A DNA stretch of 64,000 nt from JAZKBN01 sp040388605. Its GTDB lineage: Bacteria > Bacteroidota > Bacteroidia > Cytophagales > Flexibacteraceae. Location: contig JAZKBN010000037.1 in assembly GCA_040388605.1 (NCBI GenBank), forward strand, positions 1-64,000, given 5' to 3'. The position numbers and the translations under genes were made by a program. Below are positions 44,897 through 53,461 of this stretch, in pieces (position 1 is the first letter of the stretch; every line of letters begins with the position of its first letter). The notes below the pieces were generated by a model. That model saw only the letters and a program-made list of their open reading frames with translations, was not told the DNA's origin and did no database searches.

Positions 44897-44930
44897 AAAG
44901 GGCTGTGCTTATGCATGGCCCTTTATTTTT
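44897..44930 (+). terminator. Terminator of the Nif3-zinc ribbon pair
   Basis: AAAGGGC pairs with GCCCTTT, and TGC with GCA inside, followed by ATTTTTG. Confidence 0.75.
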
Positions 44931-44956
44931 GAGTATATTGAAATATAATCCTGATT

Positions 44957-46501
44957 TTGGGTTTAGCCGGGTGTGGTATGGTAAATTTTTGTTCCTTGTC
45001 GGGTTACGTAAAGGCATGGCAATGGGCTGTGGTTTTATGGGCCTGCTTTTTTTTTGCTGAAATTCCCGGGGCAAAAGCCAATTATATTTGGACCGATAAT
45101 TTAAAAGCATCTTACCAAAACATAATTGAGCTTAGAATAGAAAAGGGCAGGGCATTAACCCTTGAAGAGCGTCGCCGTTTCCCAAATAACCGTATTGCCG
45201 ACCTCTGCGAGAACTATTCAGATTTTTTAACCATGCTCTTTACCGAGGATGTATCAAAATACGATGCCACCCTTAGTCGCATGGCAGACCGCTTAGAGCT
45301 GCCGGAGGGAGAAGATAAAAACTCGCCGTATTACAGGTATTATCTTGGCGAAATTCACCTGCACCGGGCCATACTGAAACTGAAAATGGGCAGCATGACA
45401 CAGGAAATAAGCGGCGGACTTGAATTACGAAAAGCCTTCACGCTGCTTGCCGAAAACGATCGACTATACCCTGATTTTGTTCCGGGCCGTAAGTCTTATG
45501 GTTTCCTGCTTATGGTTTTCGGCTTGGTGCCGAGTAAGTATTCTGCAGCCTTAAGCCTGCTCGGCCTTGAAGGCGACAGCCATAAGGGCCTCGAAAAAAT
45601 GATTTCGGCTTGCAGCTCCGGCGACCCTACTGCAGCCGAGGCCCAAATATTTACCAACCTCGCCCGCTTCTACATTCTGCATAATACCGATGCCGCCCTG
45701 CAAAGCATGCAGGCCCTTTGTAATAAAGATTCAGATAACATGCTCCTCCGCTTCTTCCTGAGCGATATGCTCATGCATGACGCCCGGGCCGAAGAAGCTT
45801 TTAAAGTGCTTAATTCAAGGCCTTGGAGCAGCGAATATTTGTCGGTGTTTTTCATTAGTCACCGCTATGGTGATATATACCTGTATAGGGGAGATTATAA
45901 TGAGGCAGTACGCTTTTACTCTTGGTTCCTTAAATATTACAAAGGCAAAAACTACATTAAAGACACCTATTACAAGCTCTTTCTATGCAAGCTGCTCGAC
46001 GGAAAAAAAGCTGAAGCCCATAATTTTTTTGCCCAAATTGGCGCTTCAGGTGCAGAACGCACCGAGCCCGACCATTACGCCCAACGTGTTTTTAAAGATG
46101 CCGATGAAAACCTGAATCAATTGCTCATGCGTGCACGCCTTATGAGCGATGGCGGCTATTATGAAAAAGCATCTGACCTGATGGAAAGTGCAAGGCCTGA
46201 AAACCTGCCGGCGCTGAAAGATAAAATTGAATACTGGTATCGCCGTGCCCGTATATCTGATAAATTGGGTAAAACCGATGAAGCGGCAGGCTTTTACCGA
46301 AAAACCATAGCACAAAGCCCTAACGAAGGTTATTACTTTGCCCCTAATTCAGCACTGCAATTGGCCTATATTTACCGCAGCAGGAAAGATACCGCACATG
46401 CTGTTGAATGCCTTCGTCTGGCGCTTACCTTTAAGGAGTATCCTTACAGCAATGGTATAGAAAGCAAGGTGAAAGCGGCATTGCATGAGTTGGGTCAGTA
46501 G
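44957..46501 (+). CDS. Exported TPR-repeat protein of unknown function
   Basis: A protein of about 514 residues. The start is not certain: the first ATG (44957) or the one 7 codons on (MVNFCSLSGYVKAWQWAVVL) both yield a signal-like helix ending FAEIPGAKA. The mature part is helical, with TPR-like units in the second half, for example RYGDIYLYRGDYNEAVRFYS near 295 and RARISDKLGKTDEAAGFYRK near 436. No enzyme domain is seen. Probably a periplasmic scaffold protein. Confidence 0.68.
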   Translation: MGLAGCGMVNFCSLSGYVKAWQWAVVLWACFFFAEIPGAKANYIWTDNLKASYQNIIELRIEKGRALTLEERRRFPNNRIADLCENYSDFLTMLFTEDVSKYDATLSRMADRLELPEGEDKNSPYYRYYLGEIHLHRAILKLKMGSMTQEISGGLELRKAFTLLAENDRLYPDFVPGRKSYGFLLMVFGLVPSKYSAALSLLGLEGDSHKGLEKMISACSSGDPTAAEAQIFTNLARFYILHNTDAALQSMQALCNKDSDNMLLRFFLSDMLMHDARAEEAFKVLNSRPWSSEYLSVFFISHRYGDIYLYRGDYNEAVRFYSWFLKYYKGKNYIKDTYYKLFLCKLLDGKKAEAHNFFAQIGASGAERTEPDHYAQRVFKDADENLNQLLMRARLMSDGGYYEKASDLMESARPENLPALKDKIEYWYRRARISDKLGKTDEAAGFYRKTIAQSPNEGYYFAPNSALQLAYIYRSRKDTAHAVECLRLALTFKEYPYSNGIESKVKAALHELGQ

Positions 46502-46531
46502 TATGGGCGGGTTAATTATTCTGCTAAAACC

Positions 46532-47842
46532 ATGAAACACCGTTTCCCGTTCCCGCCTGCAGTTGTAATTGAAAAGGCATTAAGGTTTGGGCAAAACTAT
46601 GTGAACTGCTTTATGACAACCAACAACGGAACCCCGGTTCCGGAAGGTGGTTTCAGAAATCTGTTGGCTTTTGGTAATTCTTACGCGGAAAATAAAACAG
46701 GATCTCCCGGTGTTTCCGGCCCAATAATTCAGGCTGATCAGGTTTTCTCATACCTCAAAAAACTTCGCAAAAATGCTGAGGGATTAATTTGCGGATACAT
46801 AGGTTATGATGTAAAGAATGAAGTTGAAAACCTGGACAGTAACAACCCTACTTATATTGAATTCCCTGCTTACCGGTTTTTTGTACCTGAGTATGTAATT
46901 GAATTCTTTGGCTCAGAGATTGAAATTACCGGTCCGGTGCCTCATTTTGTTATAGATCAAATATACAATCAACCGCTTGATGCAAAGTTGGGCCTGCTTT
47001 ATGCCTCAATTGCTGAACCTGATGCAGGCATTTCAAAAGATGAGTACATGCAAAATGTTGAAACTATAAGAGCGCATATTGCAGCAGGTCGCGTTTATGA
47101 AATGAATTACTGCCTGCAGTTCAAAGCAAAGGTTACCGGTTTTGAGCCTCTATCGGCATGGCTGAAAATGAACCGTGATGCTGCCGCGCCTTTCAGCGCC
47201 TTTTACAAATTCGGCGGAAAGTATATTTTAAGCACATCGCCTGAGAGGTTTCTAAAGAAAACAGGTACAACGCTGCTTTCTCAACCAATTAAAGGCACAG
47301 CACCCCGCAGCAATAGCCCTGCCCGCGATGAAGAAATTAAAGCCAACCTACTGAACAGCGAAAAAGAACGCGCCGAAAACATGATGATAGTTGATTTGGT
47401 TCGGAATGACCTGGCTAAAAGCGCCGTTACAGGCAGTACGCATGTTTCAGAAATGTTCGGCATTTATAGTTTTAAGTACGTGCATCAAATGATTTCCTCT
47501 GTAAAGGCAAGGCTTAAAAGATCTGTTCCTTATACAGCGGCAATTGCCAATGCTTTTCCGCCGGGCAGCATGACGGGTGCGCCTAAAATTGCAGCAATGG
47601 AGTTAATTGAAGAACTGGAAAGTTTTAAACGCGGCCCATATTCCGGCACCCTGGGTTACATTGACCACAACACCGATTTCGATTTCAATGTGTTGATTCG
47701 AAGTGTTTTTTATGATGCCGAAAGTGAAAAGCTAAGCTTTTGCGCCGGCGGAGCCATAACCTGGGACAGTGAGCCTGAAGCAGAATATGAAGAGATAATG
47801 CTGAAAACCATGGGTATTCGGCAGGCTCTGGGTCTTGCTTAG
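46532..47842 (+). CDS. pabB: Chorismate-binding enzyme, aminodeoxychorismate synthase component I (PabB-like)
   Basis: A 436-residue chorismate-utilising enzyme. The catalytic domain is clear: LSTSPERFLKK, LLSQPIKGTAPR (near residue 255), ENMMIVDLVRNDLAKSA (near 289), and PPGSMTGAPKIAAMELIEEL (near 346) to the C-terminus. The choice of PabB over TrpE rests on its length, the lack of a clear TrpE feedback motif and the absence of trp genes nearby; it is not certain. It would make 4-amino-4-deoxychorismate for folate with a glutaminase encoded elsewhere. Confidence 0.78.
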   Translation: MKHRFPFPPAVVIEKALRFGQNYVNCFMTTNNGTPVPEGGFRNLLAFGNSYAENKTGSPGVSGPIIQADQVFSYLKKLRKNAEGLICGYIGYDVKNEVENLDSNNPTYIEFPAYRFFVPEYVIEFFGSEIEITGPVPHFVIDQIYNQPLDAKLGLLYASIAEPDAGISKDEYMQNVETIRAHIAAGRVYEMNYCLQFKAKVTGFEPLSAWLKMNRDAAAPFSAFYKFGGKYILSTSPERFLKKTGTTLLSQPIKGTAPRSNSPARDEEIKANLLNSEKERAENMMIVDLVRNDLAKSAVTGSTHVSEMFGIYSFKYVHQMISSVKARLKRSVPYTAAIANAFPPGSMTGAPKIAAMELIEELESFKRGPYSGTLGYIDHNTDFDFNVLIRSVFYDAESEKLSFCAGGAITWDSEPEAEYEEIMLKTMGIRQALGLA

Positions 47843-48149
47843 CTAACACATTTGCTTTTGTGAAAACCTTGGTAAATTAATATGCATGAGGCTCTTACGT
47901 AACAGAAACAGCTGCTGTGCTTGGAATAGTTATGTATATTTACTCCTGTACTAAAAAAGACCTGTGCTGCCCCCGAATTTTTGTTAATTTCGCACCTGAA
48001 AACTGCTGCCGAATATCCCGTAATAAGCAGGATTTGGGTTCAGTATGTGCCTGCTTTTTTAAAGAAAACAGCATTTGGCCTGCACGGCATTTCATTGCCA
48101 GAAGGCATAATTACCTGAATTAATACACTTAAAATACATTCATCCCGGA
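47843..48149. other. Gene-free 307 bp upstream of the PaaN-like gene
   Basis: No gene is seen. A TAATTTCG at 47985-47992 resembles a weak -7 box and could drive the PaaN-like gene with a long leader. Confidence 0.3.
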
Positions 48150-49841
48150 ATGCAAAACCAAAGTTCAACGTTTTACCAAACGCACAGCCCTGTGCTGGAA
48201 GCGGCTGTTAAGGCTGTTCACGAGCGAAGCTTTTACAGCGCGTATCCTGAAAACCCTTCGCCTAAAACCTATGGCGAAACCGCTGATGCCGATGGCAAAG
48301 CGGCTTTCGAAGCCATGCTTGGAAAGCCTTTCGCTGAGCTTAAACAATATAAGCCGGAATATTGGGCCGGTGAAGAAGTATCGCCTTATACGCAGGAAGC
48401 ACTTGGAATCACCTATCCTGTTTTCGATACTGATTTCCTGTTAGAACGTGCAAAGGCCGATGCCTCTGCCTGGGCTTCTCTAAGCCCCGAGCAGCGTGCA
48501 GGTATTTTGATTGAAACTTTGGAGCGAATTAAAGGCCGCTTCTTCGAAATAGCGTATGCCACCATGCATACTACCGGGCAGGGCTATATGATGGCCTTCC
48601 AGGCAAGTGGCCCGCATGCAGCCGACAGGGCTTTGGAAGCCATTGCCTTAGGTTACGAAGAACTTAAACGCTTTCCTGAATCGGTATTGTGGGACAAGCC
48701 TATGGGCAAGTTCAATATTCGCCTCGATAAAAAGTGGAAAGCTGTGCCGCGCGGAGTAAGCCTTGTAATCGGATGCAGCACTTTCCCCACATGGAACACC
48801 GTTCCCGGACTTTATGCATCATTAATAACAGGGAACACGGTTATTGTGAAGCCGCATCCCAAAGCCATAATACCCATAGCAATTGTTGTTGCTGAAATTC
48901 AATCGGTGTTAAAAGAATGCGGGCTCGATGCCGGCATTTGCCAATTGGCAGCCGACACCCAGGAGCACCCGCTCACCCTTGAGCTTGCCGAAAGCCCTGC
49001 TGTAAGCCTGATTGATTATACCGGCGGAACAGCATTCGGGAACAGGCTTGAAGCCATCAGCGGTAAAACCGTGTTTACCGAAAAAGCAGGCGTAAACTCT
49101 GTAATACTTGATTCTGTAAAAGATTTAGACCCTGTTCTGGCTAACCTTGCTTTCTCTGTTTGCCTGTATTCAGGGCAAATGTGCACGGCTCCTCAGAACT
49201 TCTTCATACCTGCTAAGGGCATAGAAACTTCAGAGGGCAAGGTAAGCTTCGATGAAGTGGCCGAGAGGTTTTGTAAGCAGGTTTTAGCATTGACTGAGAA
49301 CCCCAAAGCCGGTCCGTTTGTGCTGGGCGCTATTCAGAACCCGGCAACTAAAGATAGAGTGGGTAACAGCGGCAGCTTAGCTAAGGTTTTGCTGGCTTCG
49401 GGCAATATAACCAACCCGCAATACCCTAATGCGCGTACAGCCACCCCGCTGGTTCTTGAAACTGCCTCAGAAAATTTGGCACTGTTCAGCTCAGAGCTTT
49501 TCGGGCCAATTGCCTTGCTCATAAAAACGCATAATACCGACCAAAGCATAGAGCTTGCAGCAGATTTGGCCGGAAAGCACGGCGCCATTAGCTGCGGTGC
49601 TTATACAACAGATGAACGCATTATGGATTCTGTTGAAGAAGCCATGGGCGCTGTTGGTACCCCTGTGAGCTTTAACCTTACCGGCGGAATTTATGTAAAC
49701 CAAAATGCAGGATTCAGTGATTTTCACGTTACCGGCGGCAACCCTGCGGGCAATGCATCTTTCACAAACCCTGAATTTATTGTGAAAAGATTTACCTGGG
49801 TAGGTTTCCGTCGCCCGGCGGCAGAGCCTGTATCAGCGTAG
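48150..49841 (+). CDS. paaN: PaaN-like aldehyde dehydrogenase
   Basis: A 563-residue aldehyde dehydrogenase superfamily protein. The long N-terminus (about 130 residues, with KTYGETADADGKAAFEAMLG) and the catalytic region LYSGQMCTAPQNFF (catalytic Cys near 349) fit PaaN, a family linked to phenylacetate degradation in some bacteria. It lacks the MaoC hydratase domain of PaaZ. No paaA-K gene is adjacent, so the pathway here is inferred only from the family. The tryptophan dioxygenase gene follows on the same strand 87 bp on. Confidence 0.8.
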   Translation: MQNQSSTFYQTHSPVLEAAVKAVHERSFYSAYPENPSPKTYGETADADGKAAFEAMLGKPFAELKQYKPEYWAGEEVSPYTQEALGITYPVFDTDFLLERAKADASAWASLSPEQRAGILIETLERIKGRFFEIAYATMHTTGQGYMMAFQASGPHAADRALEAIALGYEELKRFPESVLWDKPMGKFNIRLDKKWKAVPRGVSLVIGCSTFPTWNTVPGLYASLITGNTVIVKPHPKAIIPIAIVVAEIQSVLKECGLDAGICQLAADTQEHPLTLELAESPAVSLIDYTGGTAFGNRLEAISGKTVFTEKAGVNSVILDSVKDLDPVLANLAFSVCLYSGQMCTAPQNFFIPAKGIETSEGKVSFDEVAERFCKQVLALTENPKAGPFVLGAIQNPATKDRVGNSGSLAKVLLASGNITNPQYPNARTATPLVLETASENLALFSSELFGPIALLIKTHNTDQSIELAADLAGKHGAISCGAYTTDERIMDSVEEAMGAVGTPVSFNLTGGIYVNQNAGFSDFHVTGGNPAGNASFTNPEFIVKRFTWVGFRRPAAEPVSA

Positions 49842-49928
49842 GTAGTTTAAAGGTAATCAGTCATTGGCGGCATGAGTTTAGCCATTCCCCGGTATTCATG
49901 AATCCGGATAATTTACAGATCAAATACC

Positions 49929-50951
49929 ATGGAACCGGAGCATAACAATTCTAACCCGCCGGAATTCAGCAAAGAGCAGCTCACACTGCTCGACAGGCTG
50001 AAGGAAAAATACAGCGCCACAGGCCAGAACCTCGATTCTTATCTCGAAGGCCTGCTCTATGCAGATTACCTTGATTATTGGGATTATATACATCTTGATA
50101 CCCTGCTGAGCCTGCAAACCCCGCGCACCCGTTTTCCTGATGAGCAGATATTCATTATCTACCACCAAATAACGGAGCTGTATTTCAAGCTCATACGTTC
50201 AGAAATTAAGCAGGTGGCAGATGATGCCCTCCCTACAGTCTCCCGGTTAATTCAGCGATTCCGCCGCATTAACCGTTATTTGGATGCCCTCATTACAAGC
50301 TTCGATGTAATGGTAGATGGCATGGACCGTGAGCAGTTCCTGCACTTCCGTATGGCATTGCTGCCGGCAAGCGGCTTTCAGTCTGTTCAATTTCGGCTTA
50401 TCGAAATTGAGAGTACAAATTTCAGCAACCTGCTTACACCAGATGCTTCTTTGAAAGCTGCTGACGATCCTGAGCCTGATTTTGCAAGCCTCTATACCCA
50501 CCTTTATTGGCGCGAAGGAGCTACTGAACTGGCCAGCGGAAACCAAACCCTTACCCTGCGCCGCTTCGATGCCAAGTACAGGAATCAAATGCTGCGTGCG
50601 GCAGGCAACCAGCAGTTTCGCAACCTGCAGTTTAAAACTTCTCAAATTCAACCGCCCGGTACCGATTCAGGCGATGCGGAAAATGACGACGCTGAAACCC
50701 TGAAATTACTGATGCGCCGTTACGATACAGCCGTAAATGTAAACTGGCGATTAGCTCATTATAAATCGGCTGTAAAATACCTGCACCGCAACCCGGAAAG
50801 TATTGCCGCAACGGGTGGCACTAACTGGCAAAAATACCTGCCTCCCAGATTCCAGCGTCGTATGTTTTTTCCTGATCTTTGGAATTCGGAAGAAAAGGAA
50901 AACTGGGGCCGAATTTGGGTGGAGCATACGCTTAAAGAACTGGGTCAATAA
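49929..50951 (+). CDS. Tryptophan 2,3-dioxygenase-like protein
   Basis: A 340-residue protein of the haem-dependent tryptophan 2,3-dioxygenase family, which opens the indole ring of Trp to N-formylkynurenine. Motifs are YLDYWDYIHLDTLLSLQ (about 40-56), FIIYHQITELYFKLI with the conserved His-Gln (about 73-87), and MALLPASGFQSVQFRLIE near 138. A late LAHYKSAVKYLHRNPES could hold the axial His, followed by the substrate-site TGGTNWQKYLPP. Some positions differ from classical enzymes, so activity is likely but not certain. No kynureninase or kynurenine monooxygenase gene is nearby. Confidence 0.85.
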   Translation: MEPEHNNSNPPEFSKEQLTLLDRLKEKYSATGQNLDSYLEGLLYADYLDYWDYIHLDTLLSLQTPRTRFPDEQIFIIYHQITELYFKLIRSEIKQVADDALPTVSRLIQRFRRINRYLDALITSFDVMVDGMDREQFLHFRMALLPASGFQSVQFRLIEIESTNFSNLLTPDASLKAADDPEPDFASLYTHLYWREGATELASGNQTLTLRRFDAKYRNQMLRAAGNQQFRNLQFKTSQIQPPGTDSGDAENDDAETLKLLMRRYDTAVNVNWRLAHYKSAVKYLHRNPESIAATGGTNWQKYLPPRFQRRMFFPDLWNSEEKENWGRIWVEHTLKELGQ

Positions 50952-51094
50952 ATGCGGCAGGTGTTTGAGCCCGCTTAAAATAAATTACAAAATACTGCTT
51001 ATTGCAGGCGTTCCCCCTTAATTCTGTATTATTGTTAATTCGTACTTAAAGATTTGCCCCTAAGGCTGCACAACCAATACCCGTAAACTTCAAA

Positions 51095-51667
51095 ATGAAA
51101 GATTCAAAACAGCTTTACATTTTCGCTGCAAAATGCATTGCGCTTTACCTTGTATGGTTACTGATTGAGTACCTCTTTTTTGCCACCAACAGCCCGGTAA
51201 ACCAGGTTATTACTTACAACATTGCTGCCTTAAGCTCTGTTGTGCTGGGCATGCTTGGCTATAATGCTGAGCCAAGGGTGGTGCAGAATATGTATAATAT
51301 GATTTATGTTGACGGCCTTCCCGCTGTTAGTATAGAAGATGGCTGCAACGGCGTAGTGCTTATGGTACTTTTCGCGGGCTTTGTAATTGCATACCCGGGT
51401 CCGGTTGCTAAAAAGTTGTGGTACATACCTGCAGGCCTTGTTGTAATTTATTTCCTGAATATTATTCGCTGTGTGGCCCTTGTGCTTATATTCAAAAACA
51501 GCAGCATCGAAAGTTTCGACTTTAATCACAAATACACTTTCACCACCACGCTTTATGCCATTATTTTCGGCATGTGGATGCTTTGGGCAAATAAGTTTGC
51601 CAAGGTAAATGAAGATGAAGACGGCAGCGATACCCTTACTGCGGGTTCACCTGCATCAGCCGTTTAA
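51095..51667 (+). CDS. Exosortase/archaeosortase family protein
   Basis: A 190-residue integral membrane protein with about five helices. The cysteine-transpeptidase catalytic residues of the family are all in place: Cys84 in SIEDGCNGVVLM, Arg125 in LNIIRCVAL, and His145 in FDFNHKYTF. Exosortases cut a C-terminal sorting tag and attach the protein to a cell-surface glycan or lipid. No tag-bearing protein is visible in this window, and the subtype (XrtF-, XrtN-, XrtX- or XrtY-like) is not assigned. The terminator at 51680-51716 makes it a single-gene unit. Confidence 0.87.
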   Translation: MKDSKQLYIFAAKCIALYLVWLLIEYLFFATNSPVNQVITYNIAALSSVVLGMLGYNAEPRVVQNMYNMIYVDGLPAVSIEDGCNGVVLMVLFAGFVIAYPGPVAKKLWYIPAGLVVIYFLNIIRCVALVLIFKNSSIESFDFNHKYTFTTTLYAIIFGMWMLWANKFAKVNEDEDGSDTLTAGSPASAV

Positions 51668-51679
51668 CTGAATAAAGCC

Positions 51680-51716
51680 AGGGGGTGAATATGTAAATAT
51701 TCGCCCCTCAGTTTTT
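51680..51716 (+). terminator. Terminator of the exosortase gene
   Basis: AGGGG(GT)GAATAT pairs with ATATTC(G)CCCCT around a 4-base loop, followed by a T run. Confidence 0.85.
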
Positions 51717-51753
51717 AAGCCTTTACCTGCCTTAATACACACCCTGAAATTTT

Positions 51754-52413
51754 ATGCTGGATAAAAACGGTATTGCCCGCCGCATTGCCCGCGAACTGCG
51801 CGACGGCTGGTATGTGAACCTCGGAATTGGCATACCTACCCTTGTTGCCAACTATATACCTGAAGGCATAAACGTTGTTCTTCAATCTGAAAACGGCCTG
51901 CTGGGCATTGGCCCCTTCCCTGCTGACGATAAAGTAGATCCCGACCTTATTAATGCAGGCAAGCAGACGGTGACCATGGTGCCGGGCTCTGCCCTTTTCA
52001 GCTCGGCTGAAAGCTTTGCTATGATAAGGGGGCAGCATGTGCAGCTTACCGTTTTGGGCGCTATGGAGGTATCTGAAACCGGCGATATTGCCAACTGGAA
52101 AATCCCCGGCAAAATGGTTAAAGGCATGGGCGGGGCCATGGATTTAGTTGCAAGCGCAGCAAATATTATTGTAGCCATGCAGCACTGCAGCCGCGACGGG
52201 CAAAGCAAATTGCTCAAAAAATGCAGCCTGCCCATTACAGGCGTAGGCTGTGTAAAAAAAATTGTAAGCGATATGGCCGTGCTTGATGTGCTGCCGGGCG
52301 GCGGCTTCCGCCTGCTTGAAAGAGCGCCGGGCATAAGCACCGAAGAAATAATAGCCTCTACCGAAGGGCGCTTAATAGTGGAAGGTGAAATTCCTGAAAT
52401 GACTTTCGACTGA
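51754..52413 (+). CDS. scoB: 3-oxoacid CoA-transferase subunit B
   Basis: A 219-residue beta subunit. The family start MLDKNGIARRIARELRDGWY and GIGIPTLVANYIPEGINVV is followed by the active-site Glu in LQSENGLLGIGPFP (near 47-60). The conserved SAESFAMIRGQH and KGMGGAMDLV motifs are also seen. The enzyme moves CoA from succinyl-CoA to acetoacetate or a related 3-oxoacid and normally needs subunit A. No subunit A lies on either side in this window; it must be encoded elsewhere. Confidence 0.92.
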   Translation: MLDKNGIARRIARELRDGWYVNLGIGIPTLVANYIPEGINVVLQSENGLLGIGPFPADDKVDPDLINAGKQTVTMVPGSALFSSAESFAMIRGQHVQLTVLGAMEVSETGDIANWKIPGKMVKGMGGAMDLVASAANIIVAMQHCSRDGQSKLLKKCSLPITGVGCVKKIVSDMAVLDVLPGGGFRLLERAPGISTEEIIASTEGRLIVEGEIPEMTFD

Positions 52414-52450
52414 TTTTGTGCAAAAAAGGCATAATTCTTGGTGGGCTTAT

Positions 52451-52458
52451 TACCTTTG
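52451..52458 (+). promoter_or_regulatory. Candidate -7 box (TACCTTTG) of the M48 protease gene
   Basis: TACCTTTG fits TAnnTTTG and lies 29 bp before the ATG at 52487. No -33 element was seen at the normal spacing. Confidence 0.45.
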
Positions 52459-52486
52459 TACGAATGTTTGCACGTATTCTTAAAAT

Positions 52487-53341
52487 ATGAAAAAAATTAT
52501 CCGCTATTCCATGTCTGTTTTGAGCAAGCTTAGGCTGCCGGTTATGATGCTTGGCTGCTTCATGCTTTTTAACTCCTGCAAAAAAGATGAGGCAGATACA
52601 AGCTGCGATCTTTTTGACCTTGACTTATTCCCTATCAGTAAAGATGTGGCATTAGGTGCTGAAGTGGCGGGGCAAATTGCCGCTGACCCTACAACCTATC
52701 CGGTTCTTGATTCAGTAAAATATGCCGCTGCATACAAATACCTTTACGATATGCGCGACCGCATTCTACAGGGCGGAAAATTGGATCATGCTGCAGATTT
52801 TAAATGGCAGTTGCGCATTATAAATGATAAAAACACATTAAACGCCTTTTGCACCCCCGGCGGATATATTTATGTGTACACCGGCCTGATAGAATACCTT
52901 GATAAAGCAGATGATTTAGCCGGCGTTTTAGGCCATGAAATGGCTCATGCCGATCGCAGGCACAGCACTAAAACTTTGCAGTCTCAATATGGCATTAGTA
53001 TTCTGCTTCAAATTGCTTTAGGCCAAAACCCGGGTGCCTTGGCTACCTTGGCCACCAACCTGTTAACATTAAAATACAGCCGCTGCCACGAGGCACAAGC
53101 CGATGAATATTCTGTAATATATTTAAGCTCAACTTCTTACTCCTGCTCCGGCGCTGCTTCGTTCTTCGAAAAGCTGATTGCTACCGGGCAAACAGGCAGC
53201 ACACCTGCCTTCCTGAGCACGCACCCCGGCGAAGCCAGCAGGGTAACTGCCATTACCACCAAGGCTGCCAATTTAGGCTGCAGCACAGCCCCCAGCACCA
53301 CAGGCGGCTCTTATGCCGATTTTAAAGCTTTGCTGCCATAA
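52487..53341 (+). CDS. M48-family metalloprotease lipoprotein
   Basis: A 284-residue lipoprotein with a lipobox (MLFNSC, Cys near residue 31). The zinc site is GHEMAHADRRHS (HEXXH near residue 149) with the third ligand in CHEAQADEYSV near 203. This is the M48/Loi-type architecture of periplasmic proteases that remove misfolded outer-membrane proteins in other Gram-negatives. Substrates here are unknown. It ends in a strong hairpin. Confidence 0.88.
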   Translation: MKKIIRYSMSVLSKLRLPVMMLGCFMLFNSCKKDEADTSCDLFDLDLFPISKDVALGAEVAGQIAADPTTYPVLDSVKYAAAYKYLYDMRDRILQGGKLDHAADFKWQLRIINDKNTLNAFCTPGGYIYVYTGLIEYLDKADDLAGVLGHEMAHADRRHSTKTLQSQYGISILLQIALGQNPGALATLATNLLTLKYSRCHEAQADEYSVIYLSSTSYSCSGAASFFEKLIATGQTGSTPAFLSTHPGEASRVTAITTKAANLGCSTAPSTTGGSYADFKALLP

Positions 53342-53373
53342 TTCAGCAAACAGCTGTAAACAATATTGAACCG

Positions 53374-53407
53374 GCGCGGTGTTATTTAATAACGCCGCGC
53401 TTTTTTT
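53374..53407 (+). terminator. Terminator of the M48 protease gene
   Basis: GCGCGG-T-GTTATT pairs with AATAAC-G-CCGCGC around a very short loop, followed by seven T. Confidence 0.9.
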
Positions 53408-53461
53408 GTACCTTTAATTACCGATTGAGGCTTTTATACAATCGGGTATCAATATTTTACC

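Noticed and set aside
44857..45060. Plus-strand frame ahead of the TPR protein
   Set aside because: It contains the terminator hairpin at 44897-44930 and lacks any domain. The TPR frame that follows has a clear signal peptide.
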